From positions 3,322,359-3,386,358 of the forward strand of contig NC_087075.1 in the NCBI RefSeq assembly GCF_026151205.1: 64,000 bases of DNA, in the 5' to 3' direction. Made by a program: the position numbers and the translations under genes. The stretch is from Bolinopsis microptera (lineage: Eukaryota; Ctenophora; Tentaculata; Lobata; Bolinopsidae). Positions 12,709 through 23,828 of this stretch are shown one piece after another. Under the pieces are notes generated by a model, which did not search any database, was not told the DNA's origin, and saw only the letters and a program-made list of their open reading frames with translations. Position 1 is the first letter of the stretch; each line of letters begins with the position of its first letter.

Positions 12709-14712
12709 TTACATTTCGGAAAGCAGCGTGGGTTTCAGAGTTCCGACTCCACTTGAGGATATGCTCCTGATAGCGTAATCCAGTTTCTTTATATTTGGGA
12801 TAACCTCCGAAACAGAAACCATGTCCCCCTCCGCCGCTTTTGTGGTGATGTAGAATGGCTTCAGTACCGCAATAGCTTTGGGCAGAAGATCCCAATCGTG
12901 AGGAGTCATCTGCAAAATTCTGTTGATCAATACTTAGCCTGTACATTGAGAAGTAAGCTAGGAATTAGGAGGTCCAGCGGACAAGAATTTGTTCCAGTTA
13001 CATTCCAGGGACATTGATTCTCTAAACTTGATGTTAACTAGTGCTACTCAGAAAATGAGAGATGAGTCAAAAGAGCTGCATGTAAACTGACCTGTTGAGA
13101 TGCAGACAACGATAACTCTGCATTTTGAGCGGTGATTGTTATTGCATATTTTTTATTCTGAAAGGCCTGGAACATCATGTAATAACTGTTCCATCTCGTG
13201 TCCACTGCAACTGGTCTGATGAGAGTTGCCTCTACTGCTTGATTTTCATTCAGTAGACGTTTACCTGCATGTGCGGGATAGTTTAACATATGATAGTTAA
13301 GAAATGATAAACGCAAGTCGTAACAACTTAACAATGATAGTTTTGCCAAGATTATGTCACTCAACGAACATGTACCTACGGCAACATTTTAATCAAACGT
13401 TATTAATGTGTACATTTCAGTAAGAAAATATTTTGAATCAGCCGTTATTATCAGATTAAGTATGTGACAATGAAATCATCAAACAGAAAACCTAAGGTAA
13501 ATGTAGTGATTCTCACCTGCAGGGGTTCTAAACTCCTTGATAAGACTCTTGATCTTTTTGATAAGCCGGTTAACTCCACTTTGAGAAAAACAGAATTCTT
13601 TACGATGAGATTCAGTAGATGGAGAAAACAGGATCCAGGCGGACAAAGCCTTTTTCATGTTCGAAGCAGTGTCGCTGATAACGCAGTGAAGTTTCTCTTC
13701 GGACAGACCCCATGCCTGCAGTACAAATGACACATTGTTCTTTAACGAGTCACGTAATAATTTGTAATTAGAAACTATGTGGGCAGCTAACGGTTAATAT
13801 TTTCTACTATCAAAAAGCTAAGCGCACTCTGATGAACTCGAAATGAGCATGTATTTCGAATTTTACAATCTATATAGCATTGGCAGTCCTGAGTTCTGAG
13901 TTTGAACTTTGATCATGGGGTTAGAAATGACACAAATTAGATATATATATGAGCTAAATTATTCAGATTTAACGATAGAACTTACCGGTATGTGCTCGGT
14001 TATAGGGAAGGCATCTCAGTACAATAACTTTTCTTTCGAAGTTTGTAGTTACGAAGTGTATTATGACCCCCAAATAGGAATCCAGCGCTTTTGACAACCA
14101 AACATCACAGCTCAGACTGTAATCAGCTCCTTTCAGTCAATAAATTTCTTCAGTTTAAACTGTACTCTATCATATAATTCAGGAAACAGTTTTGTGCGCA
14201 CCACCTTCTCTGAGGGTATGTCAAACTTCTTGTTCAAACCTGAATGAGCCGGAAGTCAGATGATCTTAATTTATCTGTAAATAATTATCCAACAAATGAT
14301 TGTCAATCTGCTGCTAATTTACTTAATAGCAATCAATTTTATCATCACAAAGAACTCAATTGGAATTGTAATCTGGAGTCATCACAGCTCGAGCCTAGAA
14401 AAGTTGTTTTTTTATTGAGCTAAGTTATTAAAAACGTCCCAAATCAATCTTACCGTCAACAAACTGTTGAAATTGTTCATTCTCAACAGTCGTGTATGGG
14501 AGCATCTGATCAATAATTCATTTCAGGAGCAACTTTTTAGATCTTTTTGACGTTCATCAGTCTAGTAACAGTGGCGCCGCTCCAGACTGCCCCCAGTGTG
14601 GGCTGATTAGAAGTCTGATAGAAGCCAAGGACTCCAAATATGGACTTCCTCCAGGATCTGGCACAGTAAAGAATGTCCACACACCGGAAACATTCCTTTT
14701 GGATTGAGACAT
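12709..14712 (-). pseudogene. BED-finger hAT transposase, five exons, decayed
   Basis: This is a remnant of a ZBED-like hAT transposase read from 14712 down to 12709. By eye I place five exons: 14712-14454, 14239-13986, 13786-13517, 13265-13092 and 12909-12709. Each join has a GT donor and AG acceptor, and the family pattern continues across each. Exon 1 begins MSQSKRNVSGVW and carries a BED-finger end (GATVTRLMNVKKI, in a shifted frame) plus MLPYTTVENEQFQQFV. Exon 2 has FDIPSEKV, LFPELYDRV and DVWLSKALDSYLGV. Exon 3 has AWGLSEEKLHCVISDTASNM. Exon 4 has VDTRWNSYYMMF. Exon 5 has HDWDLLPKAIAVLKPF. A frame change and stop break exon 1, and a TGA and frame change break exon 2. The C-terminal hAT dimerisation region is not visible. 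No terminal inverted repeats or target duplications were found. Confidence 0.82.
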
Positions 14713-14752
14713 CCTAGCCTAAGGCATGTGACAAGCACCTGCAGCAAAGCAC

Positions 14753-14775
14753 AGATTAGATTAGATTAGATTAGG
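14753..14775. repeat. Short (ATTAG)n run
   Basis: About four copies of ATTAG in tandem lie just upstream of the minus-strand hAT start. This is a simple sequence repeat and nothing else is seen in it. Confidence 0.8.
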
Positions 14776-14845
14776 AATAATGACATAAACATCATCACTA
14801 GTTTTAAACAATCTTTCTGATTTCCTCATTATCAGAACTGTGAAC

Positions 14846-17800
14846 ATTTAATATTAGCCTGTACTGGCTCAATAAAATGTGACCTCCAGATCAGTAAATT
14901 TAGGGGTGCTGGAAGAGCTGCATAGAGTCCACTAGTATTTAATATTAGCCTGTACTGGCTCAATAAAATGTGACCTCCAGATCAGTAAAATTAAGGGTGC
15001 TGGAAGAGCTGCATAGAGTCCACTAGTATTTAATTATCCTGTACTGGCTCAATAAAATGTGACCTCCAGATCAGTTAAATTAGGGGTGCTGGAAGAGCTG
15101 CATAGAGTCCACTAGTATTTAATATTAGCCTGTACTGGCTCAATAAAATGTGACCTCCAGATCAGTAAAATTAGGGGTGCTGGAAGAGCTGCATAGAGTC
15201 CACTAGTATTTAATATTAGCCTGTACTGGCTCAATAAAATGTGACCTCCAGATCAGTAAAATTAAGGGTGCTGGAAGAGCTGCATAGAGTCCACTAGTAT
15301 TTAATATTAGCCTGTACTGGCTCAATAAAATGTGACCTCCAGATCAGTAAAATTAGGGGTGCTGGAAGAGCTGCATAGAGTCCACTAGTATTTAATATTA
15401 GCCTGTACTGGCTCAATAAAATGTGACCTCCAGATCAGTAAAATTAAGGGTGCTGGAAGAGCTGCATAGAGTCCACTAGTATTTAATATTAGCCTGTACT
15501 GGCTCAATAAAATGTGACCTCCAGATCAGTAAAATTAGGGGTGCTGGGAGAGCTGCATAGAGTCCACTAGTATTTAATATTAGCCTGTACTGGCTCAATA
15601 AAATGTGACCTCCAGATCAGTAAATTTAGGGGTGCTGGAAGAGCTGCATAGAGTCCACTAGTATTTAATATTAGCATGTACTGGCTCAAAAAAATGTGAC
15701 CTCCAGATCAGTAAAATTAGGGGTGCTGGAAGAGCTGCATAGAGTCCACTAGTATTTAATATTAGCCTGTACTGGCTCAATAAAATGTGACCTCCAGATC
15801 AGTAAAATTAGGGGTGCTGGAAGAGCTGCATAGAGTCCACTAGTATTTAATATTAGCCTGTACTGGCTCAATAAAATGTGACCTCCAGATCAGTAAATTT
15901 AGGGGTGCTGGAAGAGCTGCATAGAGTCCACTAGTATTTAATATTAGCCTGTACTGGCTCAATAAAATATGACCTCCAGATCAGTAAAATTAGGGGTGCT
16001 GGAAGAGCTGCATAGAGTCCACTAGTATTTGATATTAGCCTGTACTGGCTCAATAAAATGTGACCTCCAGATCAGTAAATTTAGGGGTGCTGGAAGAGCT
16101 GCATAGAGTCCACTAGTATTTAATATTAGCCTGTACTGGCTCAATAAAATGTGACCTCCAGATCAGTAAATTTAGGGGTGCTGGAAGAGCTGCATAGAGT
16201 CCACTAGTATTTAATATTAGCCTGTACTGGCTCAATAAAATGTGACCTCCAGATCAGTTAAATTAAGGGTGCTGGAAGAATTTGCATAGAGTCCACTAGT
16301 ATTTAATATTAGCATGTACTGGCTCAAAAAAATGTGACCTCCAGATCAGTAAAATTAGGGGTGCTGGAAGAGCTGCATAGAGTCCACTAGTATTTAATAT
16401 TAGCCTGTACTGGCTCAATAAAATGTGACCTCCAGATCAGTAAAATTAGGGGTGCTGGAAGAGCTGCATAGAGTCCACTAGTATTTAATATTAGCCTGTA
16501 CTGGCTCAATAAAATGTGACCTCCAGATCAGTAAATTTAGGGGTGCTGAAAGAGCTGCATAGAGTCCACTAGTATTTAATATTAGCCTGTACTGGCTCAA
16601 TAAAATGTGACCTCCAGATCAGTAAATTTAGGGGTGCTGGAAGAGCTGCATAGAGTCCACTAGTATTTAATATTAGCCTGTACTGGCTCAATAAAATGTG
16701 ACCTCCAGATCAGTAAAATTAGGGGTGCTGGAAGAGCTGCATAGAGTCCACTAGTATTTAATATTAGCCTGTACTGGCTCAATAAAATGTGACCTCCAGA
16801 TCAGTTAAATTAAGGGTGCTGGAAGAATTTGCATAGAGTCCACTAGTATTTAATATTAGCCTGTACTGGCTCAATAAAATATGACCTCCAGATCAGTAAA
16901 ATTAGGGGTGCTGAAAGAGCTGCATAGAGTCCACTAGTATTTAATATTAGCCTGTACTGGCTCAATAAAATGTGACCTCCAGATCAGTAAAATTAAGGGT
17001 GCTGGAAGAGCTGCATAGAGTCCACTAGTATTTAATATTAGTCTGTACTGGCTCAATAAAATATGACCTCCAGATCAGTAAAATTAGGGGTGCTGGAAGA
17101 GCTGCATAGAGTCCACTAGTATTTAATATTAGCCTGTACTGGCTCAATAAAATGTGACCTCCAGATCAGTAAATTTAGGGGTGCTGGAAGAGCTGCATAG
17201 AGTCCACTAGTATTTAATATTAGCCTGTACTGGCTCAATAAAATGTGACCTCCAGATCAGTAAAATTAGGGGTGCTGGAAGAGCTGCATAGAGTCCACTA
17301 GTATTTAATATTAGCCTGTACTGGCTCAATAAAAGGTGACCTCCAGATCAGTAAATTTAGGGGTGCTGGAAGAGCTGCATAGAGTCCACTAGTATTTAAT
17401 ATTAGCCTGTACTGGCTCAATAAAATGTGACCTCCAGATCAGTAAATTTAGGGGTGCTGGAAGAGCTGCATAGAGTCCACTAGTATTTAATATTAGCCTG
17501 TACTGGCTCAATAAAATATGACCTCCAGATCAGTAAAATTAGGGGTGCTGGAAGAGCTGCATAGAGTCCACTAGTATTTAATATTAGCCTGTACTGGCTC
17601 AATAAAATGTGACCTCCAGATCAGTAAATTTAGGGGTGCTGGAAGAGCTGCATAGAGTCCACTAGTATTTAATATTAGCCTGTACTGGCTCAATAAAATA
17701 TGACCTCCAGATCAGTAAAATTAGGGGTGCTGGAAGAGCTGCATAGAGTCCACTAGTATTTAATATTAGCCTGTACTGGCTCAATAAAATGTGACCTCCA

Positions 17801-18041
17801 GATCAGTTAAATTAGGGGTGCTGGAAGAGCTGCATAGAGTCCACTAGTATTTAATATTAGCCTGTACTGGCTCAATAAAATATGACCTCCAGATCAGTAA
17901 AATTAGGGGTGCTGGAAGAGCTGCATAGAGTCCACTAGTATTTAATATTAGCCTGTACTGGCTCAATAAAATGTGACCTCCAGATCAGTAAATTTAGGGG
18001 TGCTGGAAGAGCTGCATAGAGTCCACTAGTATTTAATATTG
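14846..18041. repeat. 91 bp satellite, 35 tandem copies
   Basis: The landmark GTACTGGCTC recurs every 91 bp from 14861 to 17955, giving 35 copies. Each unit continues through GACCTCCAGATCAGT, GGTGCTGGAAGAGCTGCATA and GAGTCCACTAGTATTTAATA. Copies are nearly identical. Shared variants (AAATTTAGG or AAATTAAGG, AATATGACC, GCATGTACTGG, GAATTTGCATAG) recur at multiples of the unit. For example, the GCATGTACTGG copy at about 15674 recurs at 16313, and the GAATTTGCATAG variant recurs about 546 bp apart. This points to block duplication of six or seven units. There is no coding potential, and no hammerhead core was found. Confidence 0.95.
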
Positions 18042-18701
18042 GCCCCAAAAAAGCGGTCCTGGTCCATGGTCGAGCCTTGGCTTTAACGAGTTGGAAGCAA
18101 CCAGAGAGATGGTTAGATGTATAAATTTGGGGATTGAAGTGGTTTGCAATAACCAGAGAGATGTTAAACAAATTGAACAACAGGTTGAACAAAAAAGCAT
18201 GTGTAAAAAGTTATCGAGTGATAAAATAGGACAAAGGAGAAAGCATAGATATGATCTTAGGCAGCTAGACGCCAGCTAGCTCATCGCGGTGTCACATGAC
18301 TTTAATACCACGATATCATTGGTCATCTATATATCCAATGCGAAATATAAATATAGCGCGTTTTTCATGAATTAGTAGCGCCGTACAAAAATTAAGCAGT
18401 TTGGAACAAAATTACAAGTTTTCAGTTTACAGAAATATTGAAACATTTCAATTTTGTTTGCATGGAGGTTCTAATGACTTAATAAAGTCGTTTAGATAAT
18501 AAAAATACTACAAAGATACCAAGTAAACTCACAAATATTGCAACTTGGTTAAAAACAATGCATTTAACTGTTTTGGTGGCGCGCGCGCGCCATCTCAGTC
18601 AATTACTCCCATATTTGGTCAAATAGGATAATAGGGACGCAGAATATGCGTCCCTCTAAAAAGTCCGATTCCCTTCATGGTATGCCCCTTTTTCCGCCTT
18701 C
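18042..18701. other. AT-rich spacer without a recognised gene
   Basis: The spacer between the 91 bp satellite and the GC-rich inverted repeats has no supported gene. A pure (GC)n patch lies near 18579-18591. The 62-codon plus frame and 85-codon minus frame at the left edge overlap satellite sequence and are rejected as genes. Confidence 0.5.
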
Positions 18702-19204
18702 GGCGGCGCGCGCTTCGCGCGCGAAAAGTGGCATGCAACGTATGTCAACTCAAAACGGCAGCTTTTACTGATTTGCTCGCCCAAAAATTATTACGTGTTT
18801 TGGGTTTTTACGGTTTTGCAGCGGAATAAAACGGTTTGGTTTTTTATAGAAAACATAAATCCCAACTTTAATCATAACACTGAAGCTATTTAAAAATCTA
18901 ACCACAACCTTGACGGATGTAACTCGTCTAAATTTCTTCGAAGTAGCGCGCGCCGTTTTCTTCTCGATGGCAAGTGCTACGATGGCAAGTGCTACAAAGT
19001 AGCGCGCGCCGGTCCAGATCATTAACAATGGTCCCGGTCAAAATAATTGGTAGCCCATAACTCTCCAGGGAACCATTTTGTCCTACGTTATGTGAGATGA
19101 TTCGGAATTAGCGTCCAACAATACACTAATCTTCATTATTCTTTTACAGGAATTTTCTTGACATACGTTGCATGCCACTTTTCGCGCGCGAAGCGCGCGC
19201 CGCC
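18702..19204. mobile_element. Fold-back element A, perfect 47 bp inverted ends
   Basis: The left arm 18702-18748 begins GGCGGCGCGCGCTTCGCGCG and ends GCAACGTATGTCAA. The right arm 19158-19204 is its exact inverse complement. The pair encloses about 410 bp of DNA, giving a ~500 bp fold-back or MITE-like unit. The arms themselves contain the self-complementary TTCGCGCGCGAA. No clear target duplication was seen. Element B's left arm lies inside it, so the two structures interleave. Confidence 0.8.
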
Positions 19205-19970
19205 GTAACATGTATCAAGAATTTTCCAAAATTTGGGCCAGCGATTTAGTGGGAGCGCAAAACGACAAAAGAAGTAAAAGAAATTCGGTATTATATAAAG
19301 ATTCACCGGCCTTACATAAAGGTTTCACATAGCCATGTGCCTACGCGTACTGCGTGACGCGCTTGTTTCACAAGTAGGATAGCCGCCTACGGCGGTCGCG
19401 CGCTACTGCAAGCGAGAGGGCTCTGGTTAGAGCAACATAAAGGTGTAACTGCTTTACCATCGTAAATCGAGAGAAGTAGAGGAAGAGGTTAGGAAGTTTA
19501 AAGGCTATGAGTAGTGGCGTAACGTTACTTTTAGACTCCCCCGCTCCTTTCAAAAAGTGCTCCCCTTTCTGGAGCGCGCTCTCTTTGATCGCAAGATTTG
19601 TCTGTGGTCTGAGGGCCATCGAACTCGATGATCGACGCCACAGTTTGTAAATTTTAAATTATTATATGTAGTCAAGGGATGCTCGATGAATACAATAAAA
19701 TTTTTTAATAAGTTAGCCAGCTACATTTTTGTTTTAATTATGTCAAAGAATAAAAATTGTATTCTATGATGAATTTTGTTAAAATTTGAAATTAAAACGC
19801 GCGTTAGTTTGTTATCGCTACGCCGCGCATTTCATCTAAACTGGTTTTAAATTATGTTGTTTACAAGAATCGATCGCTTGTCAGAACATCCCGATTTGTA
19901 TTTTGTTTGACCATTGTTAATGATCTGGCCCGGCGCGCGCTACTTCGAAGAAATTTAGACGAGTAACATC
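18916..19970. mobile_element. Fold-back element B, ~60 bp inverted ends
   Basis: The left arm starts at 18916 with GATGTAACTCGTCTAAATTT and resumes at 19016-19033 with CCAGATCATTAACAATGGTC. The right arm 19909-19970 is the inverse, ending GACGAGTAACATC. The left arm carries an insertion of about 60 bp. That insertion contains two tandem copies of GATGGCAAGTGCTAC and a second AGTAGCGCGCGCCG, as if the end was partly duplicated. The right arm of element A and about 880 bp of non-coding sequence lie between the arms. Confidence 0.75.
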
Positions 19971-20955
19971 TGTCAATATTTGGTCAATCATTATATCAGA
20001 ATCCAAAATCCATATGTTGGTTCGGTCGCAAAGTGTAAACTTTCAGTTATTAGTACCAATCATAAATTGATTCTAATTAATTATTAATTCAAACACTTCC
20101 TTTTGTTTGTGACTTGTCAAATACCAATTGGCAGTGCAAATTAAATAATACTAAAATTCAAAGCTTTGTGGCTTGTGCAGACAGTAAAAGCCAGAAATCA
20201 AAATGGTGTGCTCTGTGTGCTCTTCCGAAATGTGATTTTTGTGAATCGCGTACTGGCTACTGCATACTGTACAATTTATTTAAAATCTTTGAAGTTTAAA
20301 ACTGGTTACTGGAGAATGCAGTTGGCCAGCTACTAGAGATGTATTTTGGGGGGGGGGGGGGGGGGGGGGAAGATATGGAGATATAAAATGGACAATTATA
20401 GCCAATAGAGTGGATATTATGTCATATGATGAGGGCTGATTACCGATTTAGATCTTGAATAGTTCAAGTTTAAAGGGAAATAGACAAATACCCGAGTGAT
20501 GAAGTATAATTGTAAAGTGGTGCAGAGGAAACGTACCCTTGCTAATAGATTTGACTGCCACCAACACCATTATCAAACTCGAAAGAAAGGCTACTACTTA
20601 GTAGCGTGTTACCGATTTGTTGTAAATTGTAAGATTGGAAATTGTTTTTGTAGTACTAGTCTGTGTGCCTTGTGCGTCGTGCATTTTTGAAGTATCTTAG
20701 CTCAATAGGCAATATAATGATCATCACTATTCACTCTACGACCTTTTGGCTAGATTATTAATTAATTAAAATTGAAATTTAAAAACACCACTATTAAGCG
20801 TACACTTTTACTCAGCAGTGTCACTACAACTAGTTTACAAAAATACTTTTAAAACTATATATCAAAAGCAAAATAAAGTTCTATGTATAAATTCGTTCAT
20901 AAAACTTCCAAAAAGCTAATATAATTTAGATAAGTCAAAGAGAGGGTTAAAATTA
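19971..20955. other. AT-rich DNA, G run, and probable retrotransposon 3' UTR
   Basis: A G run of about 22 lies at 20348-20369. The segment just left of 20956 (about 20700-20955) is probably the 3' untranslated tail of the minus-strand non-LTR element that follows. I could not place its end or a target duplication. Short open frames here (20114-20299, 20496-20690) show no recognisable domain. Confidence 0.45.
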
Positions 20956-23769
20956 TTAATAAAACATTTTTGCTACCTCAGTGTCAGATAAAGTAAACAA
21001 ATAAGTCTTCAGTGCGGACTTAAACGCCTCAACAGAATAACATTGTTTAACTGAGTCTGGTAGTGCATTAAAAACTCGTGGACCAACCACACTAAAACTA
21101 CGATCACCAAAACCCTTGGTTGAACGATAAGGGACTATGAGCCTAACAGTGTGTCCATGGTGAGCATACTTAAACATATCTTGAAGGTACAGTGGCGCTA
21201 TTCCATTAATAGCCTTAAAAGATAGGAGACATATTTTAAAAATCACTCTTTTAGGTATATTAAGCCAGTGCAATTTATCAAGATCGTCGCCTAGGTGATC
21301 AAATTTATATTTTCCAGTTACTGCTTTTGCACAGGCATTTTGAATAAGCTGTAGTTGATGTATGAGGTACTTGGAGATGCCGTAAAACATGGCGTTACAG
21401 TAGTCCAAACAAGAAACAACGAGGCTATTAACAATTGTCTTAAGCTGTTTTGTAGTCAGCAGAAACCTTATCTTAGTGAGGTTGCGTAGTGTTAGGAAAC
21501 ATTTCTTCTTCAACTCAACAACATGGTTGCTCATAGTAAGCCCAGAGTCCATATGTATCCCAAGATTCTTAACTGTGCTCACAAATCGAATAGTTGTGTC
21601 ACTCCCAAAATTCACTCCCTTTATATTGATCTCTCGTAGGACGGACATAGGACCAAAAACGATTATCTGTGTTTTACTGTCATTCATTGCTAGAAAGTAT
21701 TTTTTCATCCAAGCTCTAATAGATGCAAAGCATCCCCTGAGCTTAGAGAGTAACGTTTCGCACTGGTTGATGGGTTTAAATCTCTTTAAGATCTGGTGGT
21801 CATCTGCATACCCATAAATTGTGAAGTCCATTCCTTGTACAAATCTATAGATGGATCTGATATAAAGGTTAAACAGAACAGGTCCCAGAACTGAGCCCTG
21901 AGGAACACCAAACTTAATAACTATTTCTTCAGAGAGAGTAGAACCAAGTCGAATTCTCTGAGCACGACCTTTTAGAAAGCTAGTAAACCATTTTAACACA
22001 GTGCCCCTTAGTCCTATCTCCTTCATGAGAATGTTCAGTAAGACATCATGGTCTACAGTATCAAACGCCGCCGATAGGTCAAGCATCATGACAACTGTAG
22101 CACTCTTTTCATCTGATGCAACTAGAAGATCATTCCATATTCTGATCAATAATGTTTCTGTGCTGAAGGTCTTCTTGTATGCAGACTGTTCTGGGCAGTG
22201 GAGATTATGCTTATCTAAGTGATCGTTTAGGCGCTTTAACACCACTCTCTCGATTAGCTTCCCAAGGAAAGTGAGGTTTGAGACAGGGCGAAAGTTTTTC
22301 AAGACATTAGGATCAAGAGAGTTACTTTTCAGGAGGGGAACAATATCAGCAAGTTTGACTCCGTCCATTGAACCTTGAGATAAGGATGCATTAACAATCT
22401 GTAGAAGTAATGGTAGCAGAATGCTGATGTTCTCTTTAAGCAGTGTAGTAGGTAAGATGTCAGAAGGTGAACATTTGATACCAAACTCGTCAATGATTTC
22501 CTTTAGCTCATCTAATGTGACAGGTTCAAAGGTAGACCAGTGGTAGGATTCGGGAGCTTCAGCAGAAGAGTCTGATGGAAGAGTAAACCGATCATGATCC
22601 ATATCTTTCCTAATGTTATCAATCTTAGATGTAAAGTAGGCGTTAAAGTCTGCTGCTAGCTTTGGAAGATCATCTGTGTAATCTGGCAGAGGATTAGATT
22701 GTTTACGGTCTAAATTTCTATTGACCAGCTGCCACAAAGTTCTTGGGTTGCCTTTAGAGTTTTCTACCATATTCTTAAAGTACTCCTTCTTCTTCAGATC
22801 AGCCATTTTAGAACATTCTGAGCTGATGTCTCTAAACATGATTTTATCTTCAAGCGTTGCTGTTGGTTTACGAGTTTTTGCCTCGGCTTTTCTTCTCAGC
22901 TTTCTGTAGTCCCTGTATTCATTATCAAACCAAGGTGCAGAATCAATAACAGATACCTTCTTGGAGACTATTGGAGCATGCTCATCTAGGAGTTCAGCAC
23001 ACAAGTCGTTCAAGTTGGCAACAGATGCACTCATATCAGTAGTTCCAATTTTCCCAAGATCAATCAAGTTTACTATATCGAAGAGATCACTGGTAAATTG
23101 GTCATCATCCACAGTCTTCAAATTTCTGTAAGTGATATCTTTAAAATATTTCTTTTCGAATTCCAAAGAGAAGTCACAATAGACTGGAAAATGATCTGAT
23201 CCATGCCTATTCACACTATCAACCAAAACCTTGCATTGAAGCTGATTCTTGATAGAGAAGCAGAAGATTTGGTCTAGTGATCCACCAGCAACATGGGTTG
23301 GTTCATTAACATGATGATTAAATCCGTAAGACAGAAATAAGTCAAGCGTCTTCCTAACAAGCTTGTCATTCTTATTCTCAAAATGAATGTTCAAGTCCCC
23401 AGCAATGACGAGACAATCACACTTCATGGTGATGGCTGACAGAAGTAAATCAAGTTCCTGATGAAAGATAGAGGAGAGATAACCAGGTCGATACAAAGAG
23501 ACAAACATGACCTTAGTGCCTGTTGCTGTTTTGATTGATGCAGCTGTGTACTCAAATGTAGAGAAAGTAGCAGAGCATTGGAACTGAGACATTGAGTATT
23601 CTCCCCTAAACAACAAAGCAGTTCCACCACCTTTTTTGTCTTTCCTGAAATTATGTATGATTCTGTAACCGTAAGACTTAATAATTGCAGTGGTGGGGCA
23701 GTTAACATCTGTTAGCCAAGTTTCACAGAATGCAGCAATATCAATGCTTTTGTCTGATAAGTTGCACAT
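20956..23769 (-). CDS. Non-LTR retrotransposon ORF2: endonuclease and reverse transcriptase
   Basis: Encodes a 937-residue protein that nicks target DNA and copies element RNA into it by target-primed reverse transcription. The N-terminal third is an apurinic-type endonuclease: ETWL near residue 16, GDLNIHFE near 123 and GSDHFPV near 190. The reverse transcriptase follows with FRPVSNLTFLGKLIERV near 493, LDLSAAFDTVDH near 563, GVPQGSVLGPVLF near 621 and the catalytic YADD near 653. The C-terminal part matches the CR1/L2/Jockey-like class (RSFSVVGPRVFNALP). No stop or frameshift interrupts it, so this copy may be recent. The first ATG (23769) lies inside the endonuclease. The frame is open upstream to about 23877 and encodes FNPWSLVNKVNDI, so true translation starts earlier and overlaps ORF1, probably by reinitiation or frameshift. 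The exact clade is not determined. Confidence 0.95.
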   Translation of the reverse strand: MCNLSDKSIDIAAFCETWLTDVNCPTTAIIKSYGYRIIHNFRKDKKGGGTALLFRGEYSMSQFQCSATFSTFEYTAASIKTATGTKVMFVSLYRPGYLSSIFHQELDLLLSAITMKCDCLVIAGDLNIHFENKNDKLVRKTLDLFLSYGFNHHVNEPTHVAGGSLDQIFCFSIKNQLQCKVLVDSVNRHGSDHFPVYCDFSLEFEKKYFKDITYRNLKTVDDDQFTSDLFDIVNLIDLGKIGTTDMSASVANLNDLCAELLDEHAPIVSKKVSVIDSAPWFDNEYRDYRKLRRKAEAKTRKPTATLEDKIMFRDISSECSKMADLKKKEYFKNMVENSKGNPRTLWQLVNRNLDRKQSNPLPDYTDDLPKLAADFNAYFTSKIDNIRKDMDHDRFTLPSDSSAEAPESYHWSTFEPVTLDELKEIIDEFGIKCSPSDILPTTLLKENISILLPLLLQIVNASLSQGSMDGVKLADIVPLLKSNSLDPNVLKNFRPVSNLTFLGKLIERVVLKRLNDHLDKHNLHCPEQSAYKKTFSTETLLIRIWNDLLVASDEKSATVVMMLDLSAAFDTVDHDVLLNILMKEIGLRGTVLKWFTSFLKGRAQRIRLGSTLSEEIVIKFGVPQGSVLGPVLFNLYIRSIYRFVQGMDFTIYGYADDHQILKRFKPINQCETLLSKLRGCFASIRAWMKKYFLAMNDSKTQIIVFGPMSVLREINIKGVNFGSDTTIRFVSTVKNLGIHMDSGLTMSNHVVELKKKCFLTLRNLTKIRFLLTTKQLKTIVNSLVVSCLDYCNAMFYGISKYLIHQLQLIQNACAKAVTGKYKFDHLGDDLDKLHWLNIPKRVIFKICLLSFKAINGIAPLYLQDMFKYAHHGHTVRLIVPYRSTKGFGDRSFSVVGPRVFNALPDSVKQCYSVEAFKSALKTYLFTLSDTEVAKMFY

Positions 23770-23828
23770 AATATCGTTTACTTTGTTAACAAGTGACCAT
23801 GGATTGAAAAGGAAGAATTTCAGACAGC

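Noticed and set aside
14560..14726. Plus-strand reading with CPQC and TPETFLLD, followed by (ATTAG)n, resembling the 3' end of a retrotransposon
   Set aside because: The minus strand reads a better match: a BED finger start and end continuous with the hAT transposase downstream.
14846..18041. Regular repeats considered as a CRISPR array or a ribozyme-bearing satellite
   Set aside because: Units are contiguous with no unique spacers. The genome is eukaryotic, and no hammerhead core (CTGATGA with GAAAC) was found.
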